The notes beneath the pieces are model-generated. The model worked only from the letters and a program-made list of their open reading frames with translations. It was not told the DNA's origin and did no database searches. A stretch of 64,000 nucleotides of DNA from Jiulongibacter sediminis (lineage in GTDB: Bacteria; Bacteroidota; Bacteroidia; Cytophagales; Spirosomataceae): contig NZ_LGTQ01000009.1 in assembly GCF_001306455.1 (NCBI RefSeq), positions 372,001 through 436,000 of the forward strand, given 5' to 3'. Shown in pieces: positions 44,527-52,893 of this stretch. Position numbers and translations under genes: made by a program. The first letter of the stretch is position 1; each line of letters opens with the position of its first letter.

Positions 44527-47109
44527 ATGAATAAGTCCAGACTAATGCTGGTCTTTTTGCTATGCACTTTAACCGTTTTTGGGGCGGAGGCTCAGCGAAA
44601 GGAAAAAAAGAAAAAGAAGAAGGATGAATCAGCCGTTGCTGTTTCTGACTCCACGACCAAAAAGGAACCTGAGAAAAAGGAGAAGAAAGGACCGAAAGCC
44701 TTCAGTGATTTTATAGACAGTACAGCGGTAAGCCAGACTGGCTTGTATGGAGTTCATTTCAAAGATGACAAATGGTTTTTTGAAATCGCAGATTCTCTGC
44801 TCGGGCGTGAGATTATGACGATTTCAAGGTATTCACAAACCGCTGCAGGTGGTTCAATATATGGCGGCGAACTCGTAAACAGACAAGTGGTTAAGTGGGA
44901 GAAAGGTCCTAAGGATAAGCTCTTCCTGAGGTCAATTTCTTATGTGATTATGAGTCCTGACAGTACGAAGCCAATTGCTACGGCAGTTAAAAACTCCAGT
45001 GCTGATCCTATTGTTGGAGCTTTTGAAATTAAAGCAATAAAGGACGATACGGTAAATGGATTCAAATCTTATGTAATTGATGTTACATCCACGTTTGAAG
45101 GAGACGAGCAGATTTTTTCGCTTGACCCTACTACCAAACAGCGGCTAAACATCACTTCGCTGAAAAGTGACCGGTCTTTTATTTCAAGTATAAAGACCTA
45201 CCCTATAAATACTGAGATTAAAACCGTTAAAACCTATGGTGTTACTCCTCCCAGAATTTCGCTCAGTCCATCGCCCTCAGTGGGTCGTTATTTACCCGCC
45301 TCGCGAGATGCCGGCGTAGTGACAATGGAATTCAATAACTCGATGGTCTTACTTCCAAAAGTACCAATGAGAAAACGGCTTTTTGATGCCCGTGTTGGTT
45401 ACTTTGCGAATCAGTACGGTGTTTTTGAAGAAGAGTCTCAAAAAGCTGACACCGATGTTTTTGCAGTAAGATGGAGACTGGAGCCCAAAAGTACTCTTGA
45501 TGCCGCCCGTCAGCAAAAGGGTGAGCTCATTGAGCCGGCAAAACCAATTGTTTATTATATAGATCCGGCCACACCTGATAAGTGGAAGCCTTATATTAAA
45601 CAAGGGATTGACGACTGGAGTGTGGCCTTTGAAGGGGCAGGCTGGAAGAATGCCATTCGCGGGGAGTATTGGCCTGAAGATGACACCACAATGAGTCTTG
45701 AGGATGCCCGTTTCTCGGTAGTAAGGTATTTTGCTTCACCCATTTCTAATGCCTATGGCCCAAATGTTCATGATCCCAGAAGTGGTGAAATTATTGAAAG
45801 TCATATTGGTTGGTATCATAATGTAATGCGTTTGCTTCGTAATTGGTACCTGGTGCAGACGGCAGCCGTCGATCCGCAGGCCAGAGAAATGGAATTTGAT
45901 GACCGCTTAATGGGTGAGCTTATAAGATTTGTGTCTTCTCATGAGGTGGGTCATACTCTTGGTTTACGACATAATATGGGAGCTTCAAGTGCCACGCCTG
46001 TTGAGAAACTTAGAGATAACGATTGGCTTACTGCCAACGGACACACCTCTTCCATTATGGATTACGCCCGTTTTAACTACGTGGCTCAGCCAGAAGATAG
46101 TATTGCTGTTGAAAATCTTTTTCCTGGTATTGGTGCTTATGATAAGTGGGCTATAAAGTGGGGTTATAGTTATATCCCGGAGACAGAAAACGAAGATCAG
46201 GAGAAGCTAATTCTCAATGAGTGGACCAAAGAGGCCTACGAGAATCCAGCTCTTCATTTTGGCACCGAAATCAGTCCTTATGATCCGAGATACCAGACAG
46301 AGGACTTAGGTGATAATGCTATGAAAGCTTCTGAATATGGTATTAGGAACCTGAAAAGAATACTTCCTAATCTTGAAGAATGGAGTACAAAGGATGCTGA
46401 ATCCTACAAGGAACTGAAAGAGCTCAACGATGCCGTGGCAAGTCAATATAGAAGGTATATGGGGCATGTCCTGAAGAATATTGGTGGTGTTTACGATTCC
46501 CCTAAGACCTATGATATGGACGGCTCTCAATTTGAGGTTGTGCCAAAGTCAACACAGAAGGAAGCCGTCGACTTTATCAACAAGCAATTGTTTGATTCGC
46601 CAATCTGGCTTTTTGATGAGAATATTTATGCCAAAACCAAGGCAGAAACGGGTGTTGAGGCATTAAAGTCTCTGCAATCTATTATTCTCAATCAGGTGCT
46701 GAGTGGAGAGCGTATGGCCCGCATGCTGGAGTATTCTGCTTTAAGTGCAGAGAATTATTCTGTTGATGAACTTTTGACAGATATGGAAAAAGAAGTTCTC
46801 AAGGAAGTTCGTGGAAGAGTTTCGGCAGATATTTACCGAAGAAACCTTCAGAAGGTATACGTTTCCAAACTCATTGACCTTTTAGAGCCAGATAAAGCAG
46901 CTATGCGTTCTATTCCGGTAGGTATTACTGCCGGTTACGATACCAGAATAGTGGATTTATCTGAGACAGACATTCCTTCAATTGCAAGAGGTCACTTGAT
47001 TGAAATCCAGCGGGCATTGGCTCTCGCTGTTCGTGTGTCTGATAAGTTGACAAGGTATCATTACCAGGATTTACAGAAGCGAATTGAACAGGCTTTAGAC
47101 CCTCAGTAA
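44527..47109 (+). CDS. Secreted zinc metalloprotease (DUF5117/DUF4953 type)
   Basis: This 860-residue protein has a signal peptide (about 1-22), a Lys-rich stretch (KEKKKKKKDE and EKKEKKGPK, about 24-55), the large DUF5117/DUF5118 N-terminal part, and a metzincin-like zinc site HEVGHTLGLRHNMGAS near 476-491, followed by SSIMDYARFNYVA. This is a common Bacteroidota family of extracytoplasmic zinc-dependent proteases of unknown substrate. A terminator follows 18 bases after the stop, so the gene is monocistronic. Confidence 0.9.
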   Translation: MNKSRLMLVFLLCTLTVFGAEAQRKEKKKKKKDESAVAVSDSTTKKEPEKKEKKGPKAFSDFIDSTAVSQTGLYGVHFKDDKWFFEIADSLLGREIMTISRYSQTAAGGSIYGGELVNRQVVKWEKGPKDKLFLRSISYVIMSPDSTKPIATAVKNSSADPIVGAFEIKAIKDDTVNGFKSYVIDVTSTFEGDEQIFSLDPTTKQRLNITSLKSDRSFISSIKTYPINTEIKTVKTYGVTPPRISLSPSPSVGRYLPASRDAGVVTMEFNNSMVLLPKVPMRKRLFDARVGYFANQYGVFEEESQKADTDVFAVRWRLEPKSTLDAARQQKGELIEPAKPIVYYIDPATPDKWKPYIKQGIDDWSVAFEGAGWKNAIRGEYWPEDDTTMSLEDARFSVVRYFASPISNAYGPNVHDPRSGEIIESHIGWYHNVMRLLRNWYLVQTAAVDPQAREMEFDDRLMGELIRFVSSHEVGHTLGLRHNMGASSATPVEKLRDNDWLTANGHTSSIMDYARFNYVAQPEDSIAVENLFPGIGAYDKWAIKWGYSYIPETENEDQEKLILNEWTKEAYENPALHFGTEISPYDPRYQTEDLGDNAMKASEYGIRNLKRILPNLEEWSTKDAESYKELKELNDAVASQYRRYMGHVLKNIGGVYDSPKTYDMDGSQFEVVPKSTQKEAVDFINKQLFDSPIWLFDENIYAKTKAETGVEALKSLQSIILNQVLSGERMARMLEYSALSAENYSVDELLTDMEKEVLKEVRGRVSADIYRRNLQKVYVSKLIDLLEPDKAAMRSIPVGITAGYDTRIVDLSETDIPSIARGHLIEIQRALALAVRVSDKLTRYHYQDLQKRIEQALDPQ

Positions 47110-47127
47110 GGTTTAAGATTGTATTGA

Positions 47128-47160
47128 AATCCCGGCTTAGAAATAAGTCGGGATTTTTTT
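47128..47160 (+). terminator. Intrinsic terminator after the metalloprotease
   Basis: AAATCCCGGCTT pairs with AAGTCGGGATTT (47128-47154, one G-T/mismatch) around AGAAAT, with seven T. It rules out starting the next gene before about 47160. Confidence 0.85.
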
Positions 47161-47228
47161 GTCAAATGTTTTTCGCAAGGCATGATTTTTGCTCAATTTT
47201 TCGTTGCAAAGGAAACTTTACTCCAAAA

Positions 47229-49712
47229 TTGAACAAATTATTAAAAATAGGGTTGCTGATTTTTGTATCGCTAACCGGGGCGTTTGCACAGAAGAACGTC
47301 CGGTTGGTCAACAAAATGGAAACCGATTTTAATAATTATGCCTACCAGAATGTTATCAATACGGGGGAATATCTTCTTGATATAGATAAGGGAATTGACT
47401 CCGAAATCGAAAAGGACGTTCTGAAGAAACTAGCTTATGCTCATTACTTTACAAAGAATTATGTTAAGGCTGAGCAATATTTTAGAGAAGCATTAAACAA
47501 AAAATCAGACCTTAATCAAGATTCCGAATTGCTCCTGAGGTATGCTCAGGTGTTGTCGGCTAACGGCAAACATGCAGAGTCCTCGGATGCATGGAGGGCT
47601 TATTCTCAGTTAGCTGAGAATAAGCAGGTGGCACAGGACTTTGCCTTGATACAGGATGATCCGGAGCCCTTGATTCGTAATGTTAGGAGTTACTCGATTG
47701 ATTATCTGCCATTTAACTCCTCTTACGCGGAATTTAGTCCTGTTAATTTTAAGGATGGCTTGGTTTTTGTAAGTGGCCGGCCGGTATTTAATGGGGTTAA
47801 AAGAATTTTCCAGTGGGATGATTCGCCCTTCCTTGATTTGTATTTTCTGGATGACCGCAATAAGATTTTTCAAGACAATGGTTCCGGTCTAAGTGGAGGT
47901 GATTTGTCAGAAAAAAGGTTTAAACAGCTGGGGAGCGACTCATACACGCCTCAAACAGCAAATGATGGTCCCACTTTGTCTTACAAGGCGACAACGGGAT
48001 TTATGGAGAAGCCAAAATTGGATGCCCAGCGAATAGACAGAACCTTAAATTCAATTTATCACGAAGGGCCTTGCGTTTTCTTTAATGATGACGAAAGTAT
48101 TGTTTTTACGCGAAATGGAGTAGGCTCTTTGTCTTATGAAAACCCTGATGGCGTTAACAGAGTCCATCTTTACATGGCCGATAAAGTGGGTGATAAATGG
48201 GTAAACCTTAGGGCTTTTCCTTATAATAGTGGAGATTATAGTACCGGACATCCGGCTTTCGTGGCTTTGGAGAATATTATGTTCTTCGTTTCTGATATGC
48301 CGGGAGGTTATGGAGGAACCGATATTTATTATTCAAAATATCTTGACGGTCTATGGGGGAAGCCTGTAAATGCCGGTGAGAGTATTAATACCTCGGGCAA
48401 TGAAATGTTCCCGTTTATTGATGAGAATAATCAGCTTTATTTTGCTTCAGATGGGCATCCTGGCTTGGGAGGGCTTGATCTCTTTACGGTTTCACTGGCT
48501 ATGAATGGTAAGCCCGAGGGTATGGTTCACAACCTGGGAACTCCTCTGAATTCCAAATGGGACGACTTTGGCATTCTCGCCAATGATGATTTTAGTTCCG
48601 GGTATTTCAGTAGCAACCGCAAGCATGGTGATTCGGATGATGATATTTACAGTTTTACTCGCACCGGCTCAAAGTTCGGGTGCAGAAACGTAATTCTCAC
48701 AGCTTCGGAGGCTGGGAATGGAAAGGTAATGCCTGGCTTGACTTTTAAATATTATGTCATCGGAGAGCCTGAGAATTCCTTTGAAGGTATTTTAGATGTG
48801 AATGGCGAGGCTAATCTTTGTTTGGAAGCCGAGAAGGAATTTTATTTTGAGTTTGATAATAAGAGAGTTGAGCAAAAGAAAATCTATTTCTCGACTCATA
48901 ATCTCTCTGATATCCGTGCTTCAAAACTGACGGTCGAACTAAAACTTTCTGAATTCCCTCAGGAAGAGAAGCCAAAACAGGTAGTGCCACAAGTAATGGC
49001 AAGGACTACAGATACCCGTTTTGAAAATTACTATGCCGGCCAAATAACTGGGAAAGACAATTTGCCGGTTTCGGGTGTGCGGGTTAGATTCATCAATAAG
49101 TGCACTGGCGAAACTATTGAGGTTCAGACGAAATCCGATGGAAAATATGCTTTTGTAAGAGACAAAGAGTGCGACTACGAGTTTATAGCCATGAAAGCCG
49201 GCTTTGCTACCAACTACGAGTTTATAGCAAGAGAGCCTGAAAAAAAGGTAATTGCAAAAGTGAGAAGTATCTTACCAAAGAAAGAGAGTTCAGCGGCTTC
49301 GGCATCGAGTACTTCATTTTTTGATCCTGATATTTTCAGGGTGGGCGATGTGGTGAAAATGGATAAAATCTACTACAATGCAGATGAGTTTGCTTTGAGT
49401 GGAGAAGCGGCCGGAAATCTGGATCAGTTGGCCTCAGTATTGAATAAATACCCTGATATGGTCATTGAGGTAATTTCTCATACCGATAGCCGAGGTAGTG
49501 CTAAAGATAATCTTCTGATATCTCAAAAGCGTGCCGACGAGGTTAAAAAATACATTGTCAGCAAAGGTGTTAATGCTAATCGGGTGAAGGCCATCGGGAA
49601 AGGTGAGAGTTCTCCGGTCAATAACTGCGGCGACGGGGTGCAATGCACAGATGCCGAATACCGCAGAAACCGACGTACAGAGTTTAGGATTCTTCAGATT
49701 GAGCGAATCTAG
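47229..49712 (+). CDS. OmpA/PD40-repeat cell-envelope protein
   Basis: I place the start at the TTG at 47229: it opens a signal peptide (NKLLKIGLLIFVSLTGAFAQ), whereas an upstream in-frame ATG at 47124 would lie within the terminator. The resulting 827-residue protein has TPR-like helices (YAHYFTKNYVKAEQYFREAL), then PD40/WD40-like repeats with DIYYSKYLDG and DDIYSF signatures. A carboxypeptidase-regulatory-like domain follows (ITGKDNLPVSGVRVRF) and an OmpA_C peptidoglycan-binding domain ends it with NLDQLASVL, SHTDSRGSAKDN, LISQKRADEVKKYI and YRRNRRTEFRI. Similar proteins (PorE, SprE neighbours) anchor the type IX secretion or gliding apparatus to the wall; that role here is inference. Confidence 0.85.
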   Translation: MNKLLKIGLLIFVSLTGAFAQKNVRLVNKMETDFNNYAYQNVINTGEYLLDIDKGIDSEIEKDVLKKLAYAHYFTKNYVKAEQYFREALNKKSDLNQDSELLLRYAQVLSANGKHAESSDAWRAYSQLAENKQVAQDFALIQDDPEPLIRNVRSYSIDYLPFNSSYAEFSPVNFKDGLVFVSGRPVFNGVKRIFQWDDSPFLDLYFLDDRNKIFQDNGSGLSGGDLSEKRFKQLGSDSYTPQTANDGPTLSYKATTGFMEKPKLDAQRIDRTLNSIYHEGPCVFFNDDESIVFTRNGVGSLSYENPDGVNRVHLYMADKVGDKWVNLRAFPYNSGDYSTGHPAFVALENIMFFVSDMPGGYGGTDIYYSKYLDGLWGKPVNAGESINTSGNEMFPFIDENNQLYFASDGHPGLGGLDLFTVSLAMNGKPEGMVHNLGTPLNSKWDDFGILANDDFSSGYFSSNRKHGDSDDDIYSFTRTGSKFGCRNVILTASEAGNGKVMPGLTFKYYVIGEPENSFEGILDVNGEANLCLEAEKEFYFEFDNKRVEQKKIYFSTHNLSDIRASKLTVELKLSEFPQEEKPKQVVPQVMARTTDTRFENYYAGQITGKDNLPVSGVRVRFINKCTGETIEVQTKSDGKYAFVRDKECDYEFIAMKAGFATNYEFIAREPEKKVIAKVRSILPKKESSAASASSTSFFDPDIFRVGDVVKMDKIYYNADEFALSGEAAGNLDQLASVLNKYPDMVIEVISHTDSRGSAKDNLLISQKRADEVKKYIVSKGVNANRVKAIGKGESSPVNNCGDGVQCTDAEYRRNRRTEFRILQIERI

Positions 49713-50188
49713 AATGGAAGGTCGTCTTCGTCTGTTCCGGTAGTAAACTGTGGGTCAGGCTCATTTACTCTAGAGCTACTACCTGCCGGGCTTTGATTTC
49801 CATAAGTACCCTCAGAAGAGGGGTAGTCGTTTCCGCCTGAAGATGAGTTATCTCCACCTGCTCTTCCCAGCATCTGCATTGCGAGAGCTCTTATTCTGAC
49901 ACCTGTACGCTCCTGACCATTCTGATCAGTCCATTTTTCATTTCGGATTTTACCTTCTATAAAGAGTGGGTCTCCTTTTTTTACATACTGCTCGACAACA
50001 TTGGCCAGGCCATCCCAGATTTCTATTCGGTGCCATTCGGTCTGCGTTTGGCGTTGTCCGTTTCTGTCGTTATAGGTTTCGGAGGTAGCCAGTGAAAAGT
50101 TAGCCACTTTCGACCCGCTAGGCAACGTCCGGATTTCTGGGTCACCACCTACATTTCCTATCAATAGTACTTTATTTAGTCCTGCCAT
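49709..50188 (-). CDS. ssb: Single-stranded DNA-binding protein
   Basis: This 159-residue protein has the OB fold (MAGLNKVLLIGNVGGDPEIRTL, FSLATSE, WHRIEIWDGLANVVEQYVKKGDPLFIEGKIRNEKW), a Gly/Ser/Asn-rich linker (about 115-148) and the acidic tip DEDDLPF that recruits partner proteins. It binds ssDNA in replication and repair. Its stop overlaps the converging PD40 gene by 4 bases; mutY lies 26 bases upstream on the same strand, so mutY-ssb is probably one transcript. Confidence 0.96.
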   Translation of the reverse strand: MAGLNKVLLIGNVGGDPEIRTLPSGSKVANFSLATSETYNDRNGQRQTQTEWHRIEIWDGLANVVEQYVKKGDPLFIEGKIRNEKWTDQNGQERTGVRIRALAMQMLGRAGGDNSSSGGNDYPSSEGTYGNQSPAGSSSRVNEPDPQFTTGTDEDDLPF

Positions 50189-50214
50189 TTTTTGTATTTT
50201 TTCAGAAAGTGAAG

Positions 50215-51261
50215 TTACGTTTTAAAAATTGGATTGTCGTTTAAATAGTTCACAATTAGCTGGTGTTTAGGTAACTGCTCTATTTCATCTTCGGTAAAGA
50301 AGTTAATTCTGGTTTGATTGTCAACTTTTGCTAAATCTATTGGCCAAAAGCGAGCATTTATCCGCTGATGGCTCAGCAAGTGTATTTTTGAGGATGGAAT
50401 GCCTATTGCAATATCTTTTGGTTTAATCCAGTCAGGAAGGTTTTTAACAAGCAGTTGAAAATCTTCAACGACTTTATCAGTCTCTATCAGAGGGAATTCA
50501 AACAGACCAGCCCATATTCCTTTTTGAGGCCGTTTTTGAAAGAATATTTTGCTCTCATTCTCAACTACCAGATAATTGAAATAGCGATCTCTAACTTTGG
50601 TCTTGTTAATTTTTACCGGATAGTTCTGTTGAGTTTGGTTTTTCAATGATTGGCATTCGGCAGCCAAGGGGCACTCTGGACATAAAGGTTTTTTAGGCTT
50701 ACAAATGGTAGCTCCAAGCTCCATCATAGCCTGATTGTAATCGCCGGGTCTTTTATTATCAATCAGCGAATCAGCCAGATTTGAGAATTTTTTAATGCCT
50801 TTATTGCTATTTATTGGAGTATCGATTTCAAAAAGCCTTGAGAGTACCCGATATACGTTGCCATCAACAACCGCTTTCTTCTCGCCAAAGGCAATCGAGG
50901 AGATGGCAGCGGCGGTGTAGTCACCCACTCCTTTCATTTTTTTTAGCTCGGTAAAGGTAGAGGGGAAGTTGCCGTTGAGTTCGTTTGCAATATATTGAGC
51001 AGCAGCATGCAAGTTTCGGGCTCTTGAGTAATAACCCAGACCCTGCCAGTTTCTGAGAACTTCTTCCTGATGAGCACCGGCCAGGTCAAAGACTGTCGGG
51101 TAGGCCTCTATAAACCGTAGGTAGTACTCCAAACCCTGGTCAACCCGGGTTTGTTGAAGAATAACCTCAGATAACCAGATGAAATAAGGGTTTGATGTTT
51201 CTCTCCAGGGTAAATTTCTCTTGTTTTGATGATACCACTCGATAATTTTGGAAGAAAGCAT
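50215..51261 (-). CDS. mutY: Adenine DNA glycosylase MutY
   Basis: This 348-residue glycosylase removes A opposite 8-oxoG. The HhH-GPD core has LSEVILQQTRVDQGLEYY (catalytic Glu in the QQT segment) and VDGNVYRVLSRLF. The [4Fe-4S] cluster cysteines are spaced C-x6-C-x2-C-x5-C in CKPKKPLCPECPLAAEC. A C-terminal NUDIX-like domain (about 220-345) recognises 8-oxoG. Start at 51261 gives a normal length and lies upstream of ssb. Confidence 0.95.
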   Translation of the reverse strand: MLSSKIIEWYHQNKRNLPWRETSNPYFIWLSEVILQQTRVDQGLEYYLRFIEAYPTVFDLAGAHQEEVLRNWQGLGYYSRARNLHAAAQYIANELNGNFPSTFTELKKMKGVGDYTAAAISSIAFGEKKAVVDGNVYRVLSRLFEIDTPINSNKGIKKFSNLADSLIDNKRPGDYNQAMMELGATICKPKKPLCPECPLAAECQSLKNQTQQNYPVKINKTKVRDRYFNYLVVENESKIFFQKRPQKGIWAGLFEFPLIETDKVVEDFQLLVKNLPDWIKPKDIAIGIPSSKIHLLSHQRINARFWPIDLAKVDNQTRINFFTEDEIEQLPKHQLIVNYLNDNPIFKT

Positions 51262-51351
51262 TTATTATGTCAGAAAAAATGTTTAATTGAGCGAAAGCCT
51301 CCTGTAACTTACTTGTAATAAATATTTTAAGCGAAAAATATCTCCAATATA

Positions 51352-51383
51352 TTGGGGGAGGAAAAGCAATTCGTCTATATTTG
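51352..51383 (+). promoter_or_regulatory. Promoter of the HU gene
   Basis: TTG at 51352-51354, 21 bases, then TATATTTG at 51376-51383. Good Bacteroidota promoter, leader about 55 bases before the GTG start. Confidence 0.65.
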
Positions 51384-51445
51384 TGCCCCCAAGAAAGGAA
51401 TAAGAAACTTTTAACACTAAGTATAACCAAAAATTTAATTTAATC

Positions 51446-51730
51446 GTGACGAAAGCAGAAGCTATAGCAGCAATTTCAGACAAGACTGGTATCGATAAAG
51501 CCAGTGTATCTACTACCCTTGAGGCATTCTTCGTAACTGTGAAAGACACCCTTGGAGAAGGAGAAGCTCTTTATATCAGAGGTTTCGGAAGCTTCATCAA
51601 CAAGAAGAGAGCTGCGAAAAAGGCGAGAAATATCTCTAAGAAAACCACTGTTACAGTACCTGAGCATCACGTACCAAGCTTCAAGCCTTCAAAGGAGTTT
51701 GTTGAGATGATCAAGTCAAAAATTAAGTAA
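51446..51730 (+). CDS. HU-family DNA-binding protein
   Basis: The start is a GTG (51446), giving 94 residues: MTKAEAIAAISDKTGIDKASVS is the family start and GFGSFINKKRAAKKARN the conserved arm region. HU dimers bend and compact DNA. It has a good promoter, a GTG start with no ATG alternative in the same frame, and is followed 8 bases later by the TPR protein, probably in the same transcript. Confidence 0.94.
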   Translation: MTKAEAIAAISDKTGIDKASVSTTLEAFFVTVKDTLGEGEALYIRGFGSFINKKRAAKKARNISKKTTVTVPEHHVPSFKPSKEFVEMIKSKIK

Positions 51731-51738
51731 CAATTAAG

Positions 51739-52551
51739 ATGAGCGGGCTTAAACCTGAAAAACACATATTATTTGTAGTGATTGCCGGAGTGCTGGCAGC
51801 AGTTGGCTTATTTAGCTTACCAAAATATGTAGTTCAGAATGAAACCGGTGAACAGCCCGCTCAATCTTCCTCTAAAACCACGACAACGGAAAAAGAACCA
51901 CATCTTCAGCTAAGCGAACAACAAGATCAGGCCTTGGCTGAAATAAAAAATTCATCAAAAGACCCTCTCGACATATATCAGGATTTGGCTATATTTTTTG
52001 CCGGAGCAAATATGTATGATAGCTCTGCCTTTTATGCAGAAAAAAGAGCTTCTGAAATAAATAACGAGCAAGAGTGGTTAATGACCGGTGATTATTACTA
52101 TCAGGCTTATTCTTTGAGCCTTAATCCTGTTACTCAGGAAGAGTTTGCTGAGAAAGCTCGTTCGGCCTATCAAAAGGCCTTGGAGATTAATCCAAATCAA
52201 TTGCATGCAAGAACGAATACGGCTATGACGTATGTGACGTCGGCATCACCGATGCAGGCTATCATGATGCTTCGACAGGTATTAGAAATAAACCCTCGTT
52301 ATGTGCCGGCTATTATGAGTATGGGTGCTCTTTCAATGCAGTCTGGTCAATATGACAGGGCAGTGAGCCGCTTTGAGCAGGCTTTGGCTATTGATGAAGG
52401 TAATCTGAATGCACAGCTTGGTTTGGCTTACAGCCTGATAGAAACCGGCGAGAAAGACAAAGCCAAAAGTATTCTTGAAGGTCTCAGTGAAATAGGCCTT
52501 GATGATGTTCTTCAAAATGAAGTTGACAAGACTTTGGAAAGTCTAAAGTAA
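51739..52551 (+). CDS. Tetratricopeptide-repeat protein, membrane-anchored
   Basis: This 270-residue protein has an N-terminal membrane segment (ILFVVIAGVLAAVGLFSL, about 10-27), a Ser/Thr-rich linker and then TPR units from about 100 (ARSAYQKALEINPNQLHA, AIMMLRQVLEINPRYVPA, AVSRFEQALAIDEGNLNA). Exposure to the periplasm or cytoplasm depends on topology. The partner is unknown. It follows the HU gene by 8 bases; the TPR end contains the -33 element of the next promoter. Confidence 0.85.
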   Translation: MSGLKPEKHILFVVIAGVLAAVGLFSLPKYVVQNETGEQPAQSSSKTTTTEKEPHLQLSEQQDQALAEIKNSSKDPLDIYQDLAIFFAGANMYDSSAFYAEKRASEINNEQEWLMTGDYYYQAYSLSLNPVTQEEFAEKARSAYQKALEINPNQLHARTNTAMTYVTSASPMQAIMMLRQVLEINPRYVPAIMSMGALSMQSGQYDRAVSRFEQALAIDEGNLNAQLGLAYSLIETGEKDKAKSILEGLSEIGLDDVLQNEVDKTLESLK

Positions 52552-52563
52552 TCTTTATTTTTG
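52533..52563 (+). promoter_or_regulatory. Promoter of the small basic protein/rng operon
   Basis: TTTG at 52533-52536, 19 bases, TATTTTTG at 52556-52563: an exact Bacteroidota consensus. It overlaps the end of the TPR gene. Leader about 95 bases to the small ATG. Confidence 0.75.
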
Positions 52564-52662
52564 CGGTTCGATTATGACCAGCCCTGATCCCTGAGGGTGT
52601 TGTTATAAAGATTTTTATGTGAAATTGATCTCAAAGGGAAGAGATCGTTATCTACAGAAATT

Positions 52663-52752
52663 ATGCCTTGCGGAAAGAAAAGAAAAAGACATAAGATGGC
52701 TACTCACAAGAGAAAGAAGCGTCTAAGAAAAAACCGTCACAAGAAGAAGTAA
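52663..52752 (+). CDS. 29-residue basic protein, AURKAIP1/COX24 (mS38/bS22)-like
   Basis: An ATG at 52663 opens a 29-codon frame (MPCGKKRKRHKMATHKRKKR...KNRHKKK). About two thirds of the residues are Lys, Arg or His, and the pattern resembles the C-terminal COX24/AURKAIP1 domain of mitochondrial mS38 and mycobacterial bS22, small ribosomal-subunit proteins. Similar peptides are annotated across Bacteroidota, often before rng as here. It is too short for ordinary gene callers. It has a consensus promoter and a terminator-like structure before rng. A role on the ribosome is expected from the family, not shown. Confidence 0.8.
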   Translation: MPCGKKRKRHKMATHKRKKRLRKNRHKKK

Positions 52753-52800
52753 TCCATCCTGACGGGGTAGATACATTTACCGGTTTCTTCTCTATAAATT

Positions 52801-52855
52801 AGCAGTTAACAGAGGACACTGAAAAGTGTGAAACCGTCTGTTTGCTGCTTTTTTT
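52801..52855 (+). terminator. Terminator or attenuator between small basic gene and rng
   Basis: AGCAG (52801) plus AACAGA (52808) pair with TCTGTT (52837) plus GCTGCT, enclosing an inner ACACT-GAAA-AGTGT hairpin, and end in TTTTTTT (about 52849-52855). The next gene starts 39 bases later without an obvious promoter between, so readthrough could set rng expression. Confidence 0.7.
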
Positions 52856-52893
52856 GTATAAATTATTATTAACCAATTAATTCTAACTCAGCG

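Noticed and set aside
47124-47228. Upstream ATG extension of the OmpA/PD40 gene
   Set aside because: The extension contains the metalloprotease terminator; the signal peptide begins at the TTG at 47229.
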